Source: Candidatus Pollutiaquabacter sp. (GTDB lineage Bacteria; Bacteroidota; Bacteroidia; AKYH767-A; 2013-40CM-41-45). From it: 9,861 nt of DNA. The notes under the pieces are model-generated. The model saw only the letters and a list, made by a program, of their open reading frames with translations. It did no database searches and was not told the origin of the DNA. This document shows, in pieces, positions 1 to 7,364 of the stretch (the first letter of the stretch is position 1; each line of letters begins with the position of its first letter). Where the stretch lies: assembly GCA_903854075.1 (NCBI GenBank), contig CAINVI010000001.1, forward strand, positions 1 to 9,861, written 5' to 3'. Both the position numbers and the translations under genes were made by a program.

Positions 1-3000
1 GATGTAGTATAAGCCACCCACGGTCAATCCGGTAGCCTGAATCTGCGAAGCATTCGTGGCAATTCCGCACTGTACGTAATTGTCGTTACAAAGACCGCTG
101 ACCGGAATCGGCGAGAAGCAGAAGGTAGCCGTATACAAGGCGATTTGAGTATTGGTCAGAGAACCCAGTGTAGTAGTAATATTAACACTGGTGGAAGGGG
201 CGGTGAATTTATACCAAACCGTATTCGCTGTTCCTGTAGTCCAACAGCCCGGATAGGCAGGGTCGTTGGTATTGGTTGCACAGGAATTGTATCCGGTGTA
301 GGTAGTGCCAATGGTCATCTGAATAGCATTGCACGGATCATCGTTAGCTGGGACTCCCAACGGGCAAGGGTCAGTAGCACAGATTTCGAACTGTCCGCTT
401 CCGCCGTTTTTACCCCAAATGCGGATATATAACGTTGCGCCCGGCAATAGTCCAGTCATGGAGAGGAAAGGCATCGCGGGATTGACACTCGAGTTGTCGT
501 CGCAAGCGATTTGAGTTAAGGTTCCGCTACAGCTCGGCGGACTTGCCCAGAAGTAAATTGGAGTAGCGGCAGGTACGGCAGAAGTAGTGGCCGCACTGAG
601 TGTAATGGAGGTCGGTCCTACAGCTGCTACCGTGGCCCCAGTAGGAATACCAATACCCGATACATTCATACCCACAACTATACCTGCAGTGGTAATGAAA
701 TTGAGGGTTACACCGGTTCCGCCCTGAGCAGCACTAGTGTTGTAGATTCGTCCCGGCATATATACAGCCATGGCTGCATCGGCGATGTTGACGGAGCGTA
801 CATCAATATTCAATTGTCCGGAAGGTGGTACTGTGAGTGAGAAGAAGACATCTCGCGTGGCACCGGTTCCTGCCACTGTAAAGGCTCCACAGGTTGGATT
901 GGTGATATTAGCAGATTGGGTCACACTGGCACAGCTGGTCGTATATGGTCCGTTGTAAATACAGCCGGAGTTGACAGGGATCGATAGCGCAACACAAGGC
1001 TCGTCGTTTGGCACTGATGTGGTACAAGCAGCTTCCACACAGAAATAGAAGTCGCCTTGTCGCACGGTTGAACCATTCCATGGGTAGTGACGGACATACA
1101 AAGTTTCGCCAGGGATAAGTCCGCCCAGAGAAAGGTATGGCATCAAACCTGGTCCGTTCAAGTCGTCACAACCCAATTGCGTCATGGTTGAACAATTGGT
1201 GGAACGGTAAACGGCCATGTTATCGTCGCCCTCGGTACCGGCTTGCGTAAGGAAGTTCATTCCGGTTACTCCGGCAGGAACAATTACGCGTACCCAAAGG
1301 TCATTGGAAGGGTTCCATCCGTCTGAACCGAAACCACCACCACCTAATGGCCAGCACTGGAATGGGTTTGGAATGCCAGGGAACGCGGTATTGGTAGTAG
1401 GTGTGTAACAACGCAAAGACATCAAGGTGTAGTTGGAACAGGTTCCGATTGTAACCGGAAAATTCTGCGTGATGGTACACGGATTATCTTGCTGGTAAGG
1501 ATTTGTTGCTCCAGCGGCAGGATCAAGTGCAGCCAGCTGGAATGTGCCTTGTGAGGTGAAGGTACTGTATGGCCAAATGCGGATAAACAATATCTGACCA
1601 GGTGTTACTAGTCCTGAGGTGGAACAAAGGTTCACTTCAGGGGCTAATCCTGGACCACCATCGTCGTTGCAGGCGATAGGTGTGAGTGTGCCGCTACAGG
1701 TGTTATTGCTGGATGTGTAAACCTGCATAACAGGGTCAGTCATGGTGCCCACTAAACCGGTGATAGTAATGTTCCCGGATGGTGGTACGGTTACTGTGAT
1801 CCATACGTCGTTGTACCCACTTGTACGACCAAACGAAACCGACGCAGGTGTGGTTGGCGCAGGAAGCGCTGGTGTTCCGCTTCCGACATTCAGCGTACCG
1901 GTGAAGCAGTTGGCGCCAGGGAAGTAGTTAGTTCCGCCGACGGTCATGGTCACTGAAATTACAGCGCCGGATGCATTGGTGGTAACGGTTGCAGTTGCTC
2001 CGGTTCCAGGACCACCACCGATGGTAACTCCGGTGTAAGTTGCATTGGCGCCATAACCGGCACCACCGCTGATAACTTGAGCGGATCCGATAGCGGTAGA
2101 GAAGTTAACGCACTGGTTGTTTGGAATACCGCAGGACGTGGTGGCGCAAGTATTGGTGAATGTGGTATACGAAGGTGTGCCTACTGTTACACCCATGGTA
2201 CCTGCGGAGCACGTTTCGTCGATCGAATTGCAGGCAGAGGTGACGCAAAGTTGAAAGGTTCCAGCCTGGGTTCCAGCTTCTGGCCAAATGCGCACATAAT
2301 AAACCGTACCTGCAGGAATGTTGGATAGTGTGATAGTGGGGAAACCGGCTCCGCCATCGTTACATGTAACCAACGACAGCGCACCGCAAGAACCGGAATA
2401 GACGGCCATTGCGCCATTCGTCATCGGTGTTCCTGTCGTAGCAGCGAAGGTGGTAATGGTGTAATTACCATTGGCAGGCGCTGTAACCGTAAACCAAACG
2501 TCGCCGCCGCTGTAGTTGCCACAGGTAGGAGCAGGAATCGGCGCGTTGCTGCCGGTAGCGCAATTGGTGGTGTAGGTTGTTGGACTACAAACTCCGGAAG
2601 ATGGAGTTCCTAATGGCAATGCGCCGGAACAATTGTCATAAGGAGGAGGGGTACATGTCCCTGCGCAGATCTGGAAGTTGCCTAAGGCAGTTCCCGTTTT
2701 AGCCCAAATGCGAACGAACACTGTTGAACCTGGTATACCGGAAACGGTTAATACCGGGAAGTTGTTCAGTGCACTGTTGTCGTTACAGCCAATCTGTACC
2801 AATGATCCGCAAGAACCTGCGTAAACAGCCATTACAGGATCTGTCATTGATGGTGCTGGTCCCGCACTTGTGGTAAGATTAAGTACGCCACTGCCCGGCA
2901 GTACTACGCTGAACCAAACGTCAGCGTTATTGGCATAGTTGCCGCAGCTAGGCAATGGAGGGTTACAAGTGGTCGTCGCTGTTGCACAGAAAGTGTTGCT

Positions 3001-5115
3001 ATTAACACAAGCGCCTCCCACAATCACAGGAGTAGCTCCGGCAACTTCGTCGTTGCCTAGTCCTGCATTAACGGCGTTTTCTACCTCAAGGTTAAAGCTA
3101 GAAATACTGCCCGCAGTATTATCGATTACGATGTAGTAGGTGCCTGCAGCAACTAGAGCGAGTGAACTTAAGGACAAAGAAGTGCCAGTTCCCGTTACGG
3201 ATCCCACGCATGTTCCACCGGAAGTAGGGCAACCCAAAAATATAAATATCCCAGGATTAGAACCGGCAGTAATACTTGTCATGTTGATGTCAAGACACTC
3301 GCCACCTGAAGAAATGTATTCATAGACAATATCTTCACCGGCCTGACCGGTGTTACAACCGTTATTGTTGTAATCGTTGCCAAATCCAGTGGTCTTTTGG
3401 CAGTTCGCAATGTATGGCAATGAAGGAACGCTGATGGCATTGGCGCAGGTAGAACCGGAATTATCTTGAACTGCACAGATTGTAAATTTGCCGGAAGCAT
3501 CACCATCGGTGGTAACACGAATGAAATAAGTTTGCGCAGCGCAAGCGTTACCGGCAATGGCGATTTCGCCAAAGCTGTTAGTGCCCGCTATGTTAGTTGT
3601 TTCGCAACCTACGGTGCTCATCGCACCGCAGCTGGCGCCCTGGAAAACTTCGACAGAAGTACCGGAAATGGTTTGCGGACTACAAGCAGCAGCTGCAGTT
3701 CGTACCACAAAGTTGCCAACACCAATGGGCTTGGTCAACGTGAACCAGACATCGCCGTCATCAGCGGCCTGACATGGCATGCCGGCATAGAAGGAAGCGG
3801 TTGCGTGGGTGGTTGCCCAGGTCAATGGTGTGCAAGTTCCTCCAACAATGCCTAGGTTTGGATTAGCTCCGGTACAGGAGAGGGATGCGCCCGCGCAACC
3901 GTCGTTCCATGGGGTACCTGGTGTCCAGTCCAGGAAGTAGTTCACACCCGGAGCACCAGGACGCGGTGCGGCTGTACCGCTACCGACGTTGGCGTTATGT
4001 TGGGTACTGTCGTTACGCTGACTGACAAAACGGAAGGTGGCTGCACCGGCGTTCCAGGTGCCACTGGATGGGTTACTGAAAGTGAGCGTTGTTGTACCAA
4101 TACCCCCGGTGAGCGTGGTGCCTGCCGGAAAGTAACTGAACACAAAACGAGTCAATACCGGATTAAGTGCAGTCGTTGGCTGAGAGATGGTAACACCGAT
4201 CGGTGCCACGGTAGAGATGGCAGTTACCGTAGTCCCAGGAGGAACATTCGGGCCGGTGACATACATACCCACGGTAACACCGGCAGGTGCAACAGAAAAC
4301 GGAATGAACGTATTGGAAGTCTGAACCGCACTGCTGGTGAAGGAGGATGCCGTAGTGTTACCCGGTAATAGCATCATGCCCGCAGTAAGGCCGGTAGGCG
4401 CTGTACCGAAGGTGACGGAGTTTCCACTCACCGCTGTTGCGTTGGAAATGGATACATCACCGGTGCTTACCCAGGAATAATAATCACCATCACAGGCGCC
4501 CGTAAGACCGATAGATGCAGATCCTGCAGACACGGTAGTAGCGATGTTTTCGTACACAAATCGAATGGCGCCGTTGGCAGGATTGATGAGCACGAAGAAA
4601 GTGCTTCCGGCAACACCAGCCCACGTACAGGTCGACCAACGGATACACCAGACGTTGGTGCCGAATCCGGGTATGTTTGCTTGTAAATTGTAACCGACGT
4701 TGGCAACGGTGAAATTATCCCACAACGGTGCGATCACCGGATAGCCTCCGCCTGTTGCAGTCGAAGGAGCCGTGAGATTGTTGGCCGCAGCGCCGTTCAT
4801 GGTAGCAATGTTGGTACCGGTAGCGGCACCACCATTGGCCACTGGTTTCACCAGCGCTAACCAACCGTTGGAACAGGCTACAAAACCATCGTACTGAAGT
4901 CCGGCGTAGGTAAATGTTCCGCCAGGGCGTTGAACTGCACCCACCGTGTTTATGGTGTTGAAGGCAATGGCCGGGTTGGTAATCGTTGGTCTCGGTACCG
5001 AAGGTAACGAGACACGGTACGAAATTCCGATGCCCGGTTGCGCGAAAATGCCGCTGCTCCAAAGTACGGTGATGAGTAACAGAACTGCGCGTTGGAAGGT
5101 AGACTTCAATCTCAT
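1..5115 (-). CDS. Giant secreted PPC-like repeat protein (putative adhesin), 3' end beyond the window
   Basis: The frame starts at ATG 5113-5115 and stays open for 1705 codons to the window edge, so the C-terminus is missing. Residues 1-25 form a signal peptide (positive MRLK start, hydrophobic AVLLLITVLW, likely cleavage after SSGIFA). Residues ~26-400 form an N-terminal globular domain with IAPLWDNF at ~129-136. From ~403 on there are at least eight beta-rich units resembling bacterial pre-peptidase C-terminal domains, each with DVWF-like, VYxGSC, CNDN/CDDN and YxRIW landmarks. Reading in one frame was checked at the DVWF sites (3742, 2911, 2491, 1801, 1291, 841, 211) and through the inserted modules. 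The protein is rich in Thr, Ser, Gly, Asn and paired Cys, typical of extracellular Bacteroidota proteins. A type IX secretion signal would be expected at the unseen C-terminus; this is inference. Its role is unknown: adhesin, gliding or matrix protein, or a protease with accessory domains in the missing part are all possible. Confidence 0.9.
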   Translation of the reverse strand, partial: MRLKSTFQRAVLLLITVLWSSGIFAQPGIGISYRVSLPSVPRPTITNPAIAFNTINTVGAVQRPGGTFTYAGLQYDGFVACSNGWLALVKPVANGGAATGTNIATMNGAAANNLTAPSTATGGGYPVIAPLWDNFTVANVGYNLQANIPGFGTNVWCIRWSTCTWAGVAGSTFFVLINPANGAIRFVYENIATTVSAGSASIGLTGACDGDYYSWVSTGDVSISNATAVSGNSVTFGTAPTGLTAGMMLLPGNTTASSFTSSAVQTSNTFIPFSVAPAGVTVGMYVTGPNVPPGTTVTAISTVAPIGVTISQPTTALNPVLTRFVFSYFPAGTTLTGGIGTTTLTFSNPSSGTWNAGAATFRFVSQRNDSTQHNANVGSGTAAPRPGAPGVNYFLDWTPGTPWNDGCAGASLSCTGANPNLGIVGGTCTPLTWATTHATASFYAGMPCQAADDGDVWFTLTKPIGVGNFVVRTAAAACSPQTISGTSVEVFQGASCGAMSTVGCETTNIAGTNSFGEIAIAGNACAAQTYFIRVTTDGDASGKFTICAVQDNSGSTCANAISVPSLPYIANCQKTTGFGNDYNNNGCNTGQAGEDIVYEYISSGGECLDINMTSITAGSNPGIFIFLGCPTSGGTCVGSVTGTGTSLSLSSLALVAAGTYYIVIDNTAGSISSFNLEVENAVNAGLGNDEVAGATPVIVGGACVNSNTFCATATTTCNPPLPSCGNYANNADVWFSVVLPGSGVLNLTTSAGPAPSMTDPVMAVYAGSCGSLVQIGCNDNSALNNFPVLTVSGIPGSTVFVRIWAKTGTALGNFQICAGTCTPPPYDNCSGALPLGTPSSGVCSPTTYTTNCATGSNAPIPAPTCGNYSGGDVWFTVTAPANGNYTITTFAATTGTPMTNGAMAVYSGSCGALSLVTCNDGGAGFPTITLSNIPAGTVYYVRIWPEAGTQAGTFQLCVTSACNSIDETCSAGTMGVTVGTPSYTTFTNTCATTSCGIPNNQCVNFSTAIGSAQVISGGAGYGANATYTGVTIGGGPGTGATATVTTNASGAVISVTMTVGGTNYFPGANCFTGTLNVGSGTPALPAPTTPASVSFGRTSGYNDVWITVTVPPSGNITITGLVGTMTDPVMQVYTSSNNTCSGTLTPIACNDDGGPGLAPEVNLCSTSGLVTPGQILFIRIWPYSTFTSQGTFQLAALDPAAGATNPYQQDNPCTITQNFPVTIGTCSNYTLMSLRCYTPTTNTAFPGIPNPFQCWPLGGGGFGSDGWNPSNDLWVRVIVPAGVTGMNFLTQAGTEGDDNMAVYRSTNCSTMTQLGCDDLNGPGLMPYLSLGGLIPGETLYVRHYPWNGSTVRQGDFYFCVEAACTTSVPNDEPCVALSIPVNSGCIYNGPYTTSCASVTQSANITNPTCGAFTVAGTGATRDVFFSLTVPPSGQLNIDVRSVNIADAAMAVYMPGRIYNTSAAQGGTGVTLNFITTAGIVVGMNVSGIGIPTGATVAAVGPTSITLSAATTSAVPAATPIYFWASPPSCSGTLTQIACDDNSSVNPAMPFLSMTGLLPGATLYIRIWGKNGGSGQFEICATDPCPLGVPANDDPCNAIQMTIGTTYTGYNSCATNTNDPAYPGCWTTGTANTVWYKFTAPSTSVNITTTLGSLTNTQIALYTATFCFSPIPVSGLCNDNYVQCGIATNASQIQATGLTVGGLYYI
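535..759 (-). other. Insert C: GMxVxG module inside repeat R7
   Basis: Residues ~1453-1527 of the giant protein. In other units AMAVY leads straight into SGSCGxLxxxxCND. Here AMAVY is followed by about 75 residues containing VGMNVSGIGIPTGATV and then SITLSAATTSAVP, before the unit resumes with PSCSGTLTQIACDDN. The reading frame is preserved on both sides. The module is recognisably related to the second motif of insert A, which suggests both come from one module family. Confidence 0.7.
1925..2086 (-). other. Insert B: GxGY / GATATV module inside repeat R5
   Basis: Residues ~1010-1064 of the giant protein. The module runs from AQVISGGAGYGANATYTG, through GGGPGTGATATVTT, to SVTMTVGGTNY. It sits between the CGIPN turn and the NDVW strand, which in R3 and R4 are separated by only a few residues. 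The pattern (GxGY, then Gly-rich turn, then GATATV, then VxVTxGGxxY) resembles short beta-repeat modules common in repetitive extracellular and phage-tail-like proteins. After it, PGANCFTGTL partly echoes the module's own start, so a second half-copy may be present. Confidence 0.65.
4150..4450 (-). other. Insert A: GMxVxG-type region within the N-terminal domain
   Basis: Residues ~222-322 of the giant protein. After a globular stretch ending STGDVS, the sequence changes to low-complexity Thr/Ser/Val-rich text with a degenerate copy (LTAGMMLLPG) and then a clear copy (VTVGMYVTGPNVPPGTTV) of a motif that recurs at 535-759. After TTALNPVLTRF it returns to globular sequence (SYFPAGTTLTGG). The limits are approximate. 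The motif resembles the GMxVxGxGIPxGTTV repeats I know from repetitive surface and phage-tail-like proteins. Confidence 0.6.
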
Positions 5116-5202
5116 GAGATAGTGGATTGGGTAGTATAAAATCGAATTCGAGTAAGATTTTTTTTTAAAAGCGGACACACTTCGACCACTTTATCGAATC
5201 AT

Positions 5203-5235
5203 CAAATCTATGTTATTTCAAGGTCGATTGCAAGT
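5203..5235 (-). promoter_or_regulatory. Candidate Bacteroidota promoter for the giant protein gene
   Basis: On the minus strand TAGATTTG (5203-5210) is an exact match to the Bacteroidota -7 consensus TAnnTTTG. It is preceded after 20 nt by ACTTG (5231-5235), a fit to the -33 TTG element. Transcription would start near 5196, giving an untranslated leader of about 80 nt before the ATG. The leader contains a run of nine A (plus-strand T at 5158-5166). Confidence 0.5.
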
Positions 5236-5426
5236 ATTTTTTCTAGGTGATTGTCAACAACTTGTGAGTAAATTCTGGGGGTAGGCCAATGCTATTTAAT
5301 CGTGGGTGAATACAGTTTTTTTGAAGGGCAAGCTGAACCCTAGACGTGGTGCGGCTTTCGTGGTTTTTTGGCAGCCCAACAAGCAGTTTTCAATAAAACA
5401 ATCGAAGGAGAAATCAGTTTGATTTA

Positions 5427-5450
5427 AACCTAAAAATAAGGCTTTAGGTT
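5427..5450. repeat. 8-bp perfect inverted repeat
   Basis: AACCTAAA (5427-5434) is the exact reverse complement of TTTAGGTT (5443-5450), separated by an 8-nt loop. There is no T tract after it on either strand, so it is not an obvious intrinsic terminator. It could be a protein-binding site, a small RNA hairpin, or chance in AT-rich DNA. Confidence 0.4.
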
Positions 5451-5515
5451 CACCATTCGGACACTAAAAAAGGTCGAATTCTTGCAAAAAATCGCGGTGT
5501 AACTAACCGTAAATT

Positions 5516-5560
5516 GAACTAAAAAGTTGAAAAAATGATTGAAAAAGAGGTTTTTAGTTC
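5516..5560. repeat. 10-bp perfect inverted repeat with 25-nt A-rich loop
   Basis: GAACTAAAAA (5516-5525) is the exact reverse complement of TTTTTAGTTC (5551-5560). The loop is purine-rich on the plus strand. It lies about 35 nt beyond the likely pyrG terminator and may be a second 3' hairpin of that transcript, or a binding site. The low-complexity arms limit confidence. Confidence 0.4.
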
Positions 5561-5594
5561 GTTAAAATCCCACTTTACAGGAAAATAATAGCCC

Positions 5595-5633
5595 AAAAAA
5601 CGATAAAATCAGTGTTTTAATACGCTGATTTTA
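5595..5633 (-). terminator. Candidate intrinsic terminator of pyrG
   Basis: On the minus strand TAAAATCAG (5633-5625) pairs with CTGATTTTA (5612-5604) across a 12-nt loop, followed three nucleotides later by a run of six T (5600-5595). The first arm lies inside the last codons of pyrG and the stop codon lies in the loop, so the hairpin overlaps the gene's end. The stem is AT-rich and therefore weak. Confidence 0.5.
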
Positions 5634-7233
5634 CGCGTTCCATGGTGGCTCGGATAAAGCGTACAAACAGCGGATGAGGGTTCTCCACGGTGCTTTTATA
5701 TTCCGGATGAAACTGAACACCCACAAACCATGGGTGATTTTTCAGTTCAACGATCTCCACCAACCCGGAGTCCGGATTCTTTCCAGAAGGCATCAATCCT
5801 GCTTTTTCAAAATCGTGGATGAACTTATTGTTGAACTCATAACGGTGGCGGTGGCGTTCGCCGATTCGCGACTTACCATAGACCGCTGCGGCCTTGGTGC
5901 CTTTTTCAAGCACACAGGCATATTCCCCGAGTCGCATAGTGCCGCCTTTTTTCGTCACCCGTTTTTGGTCCTCCATAAAGTCAATCACCGGATGCTTGGT
6001 GGCAGGATTCATTTCCGTCGAATGCGCATCTTTCCAGCCAATAACATTTCGCGCGAATTCAATGACCGCGCATTGCATGCCCAGGCAAATCCCCAGGAAG
6101 GGGATATTGTTCTCCCGCACATAACGGATGGCACTGATTTTCCCTTCTATACCACGATCGCCAAAGCCGGGCGCGACCAACACGCCATGGAGATGGCTGA
6201 GTTTTGCGGCGACATTTTCGGCGTCTATTTTTTCCGAATGAATCCATTCCAGCTTTACGCGGCATTCATTGGCAACTCCGGCGTGAATGAAGGCTTCAGC
6301 AATCGACTTGTAGGCATCCTTCAGCTCGACATACTTTCCGACAAGTCCGATACGAACTTCGTGCACCGGATTTTTAAGTTTTCCTAAAAAGACTTTCCAT
6401 TGATCGAGTTCCGGCTCGTGCTTCAAGGGAAGTTTCAATTTGTTGAGAACGACTTTGTCCAACTGCTCTTTGTACATAAGCAGTGGCACATCATAAATCG
6501 ATTCGGCATCAATAGACTCGATAACCGCATTGACGTTCACGTTGCAGAACAACGCCACTTTGCGGCGCAGTTCAGCCGATAGCGAACGCTCAGTTCGGCA
6601 TACGAGTACGTCCGGCTGAACACCAAGTTCCAGTAAAGATTTTACGGAGTGTTGCGTAGGCTTCGTCTTCAGTTCGCCGGCAGCCGCCAGAAAAGGGATA
6701 AGCGTCAGGTGGATTACCATCGCAGCACTTCCTAATTCCCATTTAAGCTGACGAACGGTTTCTACATAGGGTAATGATTCAATGTCGCCCACGGTGCCGC
6801 CGATTTCCGTGATTACGATTTCGTGCTCACCGCTTTCGCCCAGCAATAACATCCTCCGTTTTATCTCATCCGTAATATGTGGAATCACTTGTACCGTCTT
6901 CCCCAGATAGGCTCCTTCACGTTCCTTATTGATGACCGTTTGGTAAATGCGACCGGTAGTGACATTGTTAGCCTGAGAAGTTGGTTTGTTGAGGAATCGT
7001 TCGTAGTGCCCAAGGTCGAGATCGGTTTCTGCGCCATCGTTGGTGACGAAACATTCGCCGTGTTCATACGGATTGAGTGTACCGGGATCTACGTTGATAT
7101 ATGGATCAAATTTCTGTATCGTTACCGAATAGCCGCGGGCTTGCAAAAGTTTGGCCAATGAGGCCGAGATAATTCCTTTGCCGAGGGAGGATGTAACACC
7201 TCCCGTAACGAAAATATATTTTGCTGCTGCCAC
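5617..7233 (-). CDS. pyrG: CTP synthase (glutamine-hydrolysing)
   Basis: Catalyses ATP- and glutamine-dependent amination of UTP to CTP in the cytoplasm, the last step of de novo CTP synthesis. At 538 residues it has full family length. The N-terminal amidoligase domain (~1-270) shows the nucleotide-binding loop GGVTSSLGKG at 11-20, the DLDLGHYERF segment (71-80; Asp73 is the probable magnesium ligand) and ITEIGGTVGDIES (141-153; Glu143 likely the second ligand). The C-terminal class I glutaminase domain (~290-535) has PGFGDRG at 355-361, nucleophile Cys383 in GICLGMQ, and His509/Glu511 in VQFHPE, so all expected catalytic residues are present. The start is GTG (7231-7233); I see no in-frame ATG just upstream, and KYIFVTGG must be near the N-terminus. 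A candidate promoter lies about 65 nt upstream and a hairpin covers the stop codon, suggesting a single-gene transcript. In many Bacteroidota yidC follows pyrG; here it does not. Confidence 0.98.
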   Translation of the reverse strand: MAAAKYIFVTGGVTSSLGKGIISASLAKLLQARGYSVTIQKFDPYINVDPGTLNPYEHGECFVTNDGAETDLDLGHYERFLNKPTSQANNVTTGRIYQTVINKEREGAYLGKTVQVIPHITDEIKRRMLLLGESGEHEIVITEIGGTVGDIESLPYVETVRQLKWELGSAAMVIHLTLIPFLAAAGELKTKPTQHSVKSLLELGVQPDVLVCRTERSLSAELRRKVALFCNVNVNAVIESIDAESIYDVPLLMYKEQLDKVVLNKLKLPLKHEPELDQWKVFLGKLKNPVHEVRIGLVGKYVELKDAYKSIAEAFIHAGVANECRVKLEWIHSEKIDAENVAAKLSHLHGVLVAPGFGDRGIEGKISAIRYVRENNIPFLGICLGMQCAVIEFARNVIGWKDAHSTEMNPATKHPVIDFMEDQKRVTKKGGTMRLGEYACVLEKGTKAAAVYGKSRIGERHRHRYEFNNKFIHDFEKAGLMPSGKNPDSGLVEIVELKNHPWFVGVQFHPEYKSTVENPHPLFVRFIRATMERVKSAY

Positions 7234-7298
7234 CGTGTTGATTTTAAGTAGTAAAAACCGAGAATGTCAGCGGAAAAAAGTCACACCAACACGGGAAA

Positions 7299-7327
7299 CA
7301 AATGTAGACAATTATCCGCGATGGAAA
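7299..7327 (-). promoter_or_regulatory. Candidate Bacteroidota promoter for pyrG
   Basis: On the minus strand TACATTTG (7299-7306) exactly fits the -7 consensus TAnnTTTG. A TTT (7325-7327) stands 18 nt upstream, a weak match to the -33 element. The predicted start near 7292 gives a leader of about 60 nt before the GTG. The element lies in the 131-bp gap after the receptor gene, supporting separate transcription of pyrG. Confidence 0.45.
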
Positions 7328-7364
7328 TGAGCTGTGCGGAAAAAAACATGTTCGTTTTGAAGGT

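Larger units (their letters stand above)
1..3905 (-). repeat. Array of eight PPC-like domain repeats
   Basis: Approximate units, in order of translation: R1 3905-3470 (DGDVWF), R2 3464-3076 (divergent, GEDIVYEY), R3 3062-2668 (ADVWFSV), R4 2645-2240 (GGDVWFTV), R5 2227-1510 (NDVWITV), R6 1490-1025 (NDLWVRV), R7 1013-375 (RDVFFSL, Trp replaced by Phe), R8 348-1 (NTVWYKF, truncated by the window). Normal units are about 130-155 residues; R5 and R7 are longer because they carry inserted modules. Most begin with an NDE/DPC-like motif, have an Asn-Cys-Ala-like turn before DVWF, then VYxGxC, then C-N/D-D, and end with a Phe-x-hydrophobic-Cys-like strand. Regular Cys pairing suggests disulphides outside the cell, and the Asp/Asn-rich Cys motif could bind calcium; both are inferences. 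The units are diverged rather than near-identical, so this is an old array, not a recent tandem duplication. Confidence 0.8.
5116..5594. other. Gene-free AT-rich intergenic region
   Basis: No convincing coding frame on either strand between the pyrG terminator and the giant gene. It contains the promoter at 5203-5235 and two perfect inverted repeats at 5427-5450 and 5516-5560, described separately. The stretch 5240-5425 shows nothing I recognise: no tRNA-like fold or family RNA motif could be identified by eye. Confidence 0.7.

Noticed and set aside
3466..3855. Plus-strand open frame rich in Ser, Thr and Cys within the giant gene
   Set aside because: It lies opposite repeat R1, which reads cleanly on the minus strand with the DGDVWF core; the composition mirrors the repetitive coding strand.
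535..4450. Possibility that the inserted modules are inteins or introns
   Set aside because: They lack intein splice motifs, are far too short, stay in frame and are low-complexity beta-type sequence, so they should simply be translated parts of the protein.
4715..5062. Minus-strand 115-codon frame near the start of the giant gene
   Set aside because: It is out of frame with the long reading frame, which starts at 5115 with a signal peptide; the overlapping frame has no sensible domain.
1..5115. Possibility that the giant gene is a pseudogene or is frameshifted
   Set aside because: The DVWF-like landmarks and both ends all fall in the same codon phase, and the translated inserts have no stops, so the visible part is intact.
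5674..6387. 237-codon open frame on the plus strand inside pyrG
   Set aside because: It is fully antisense to a complete CTP synthase with all catalytic motifs, and its translation shows no recognisable motif. It is a shadow of the codon use of pyrG.
7321..7364. Terminator for the receptor gene
   Set aside because: A short T run follows the stop on the minus strand, but the only stem I could draw has four base pairs, too weak to report.
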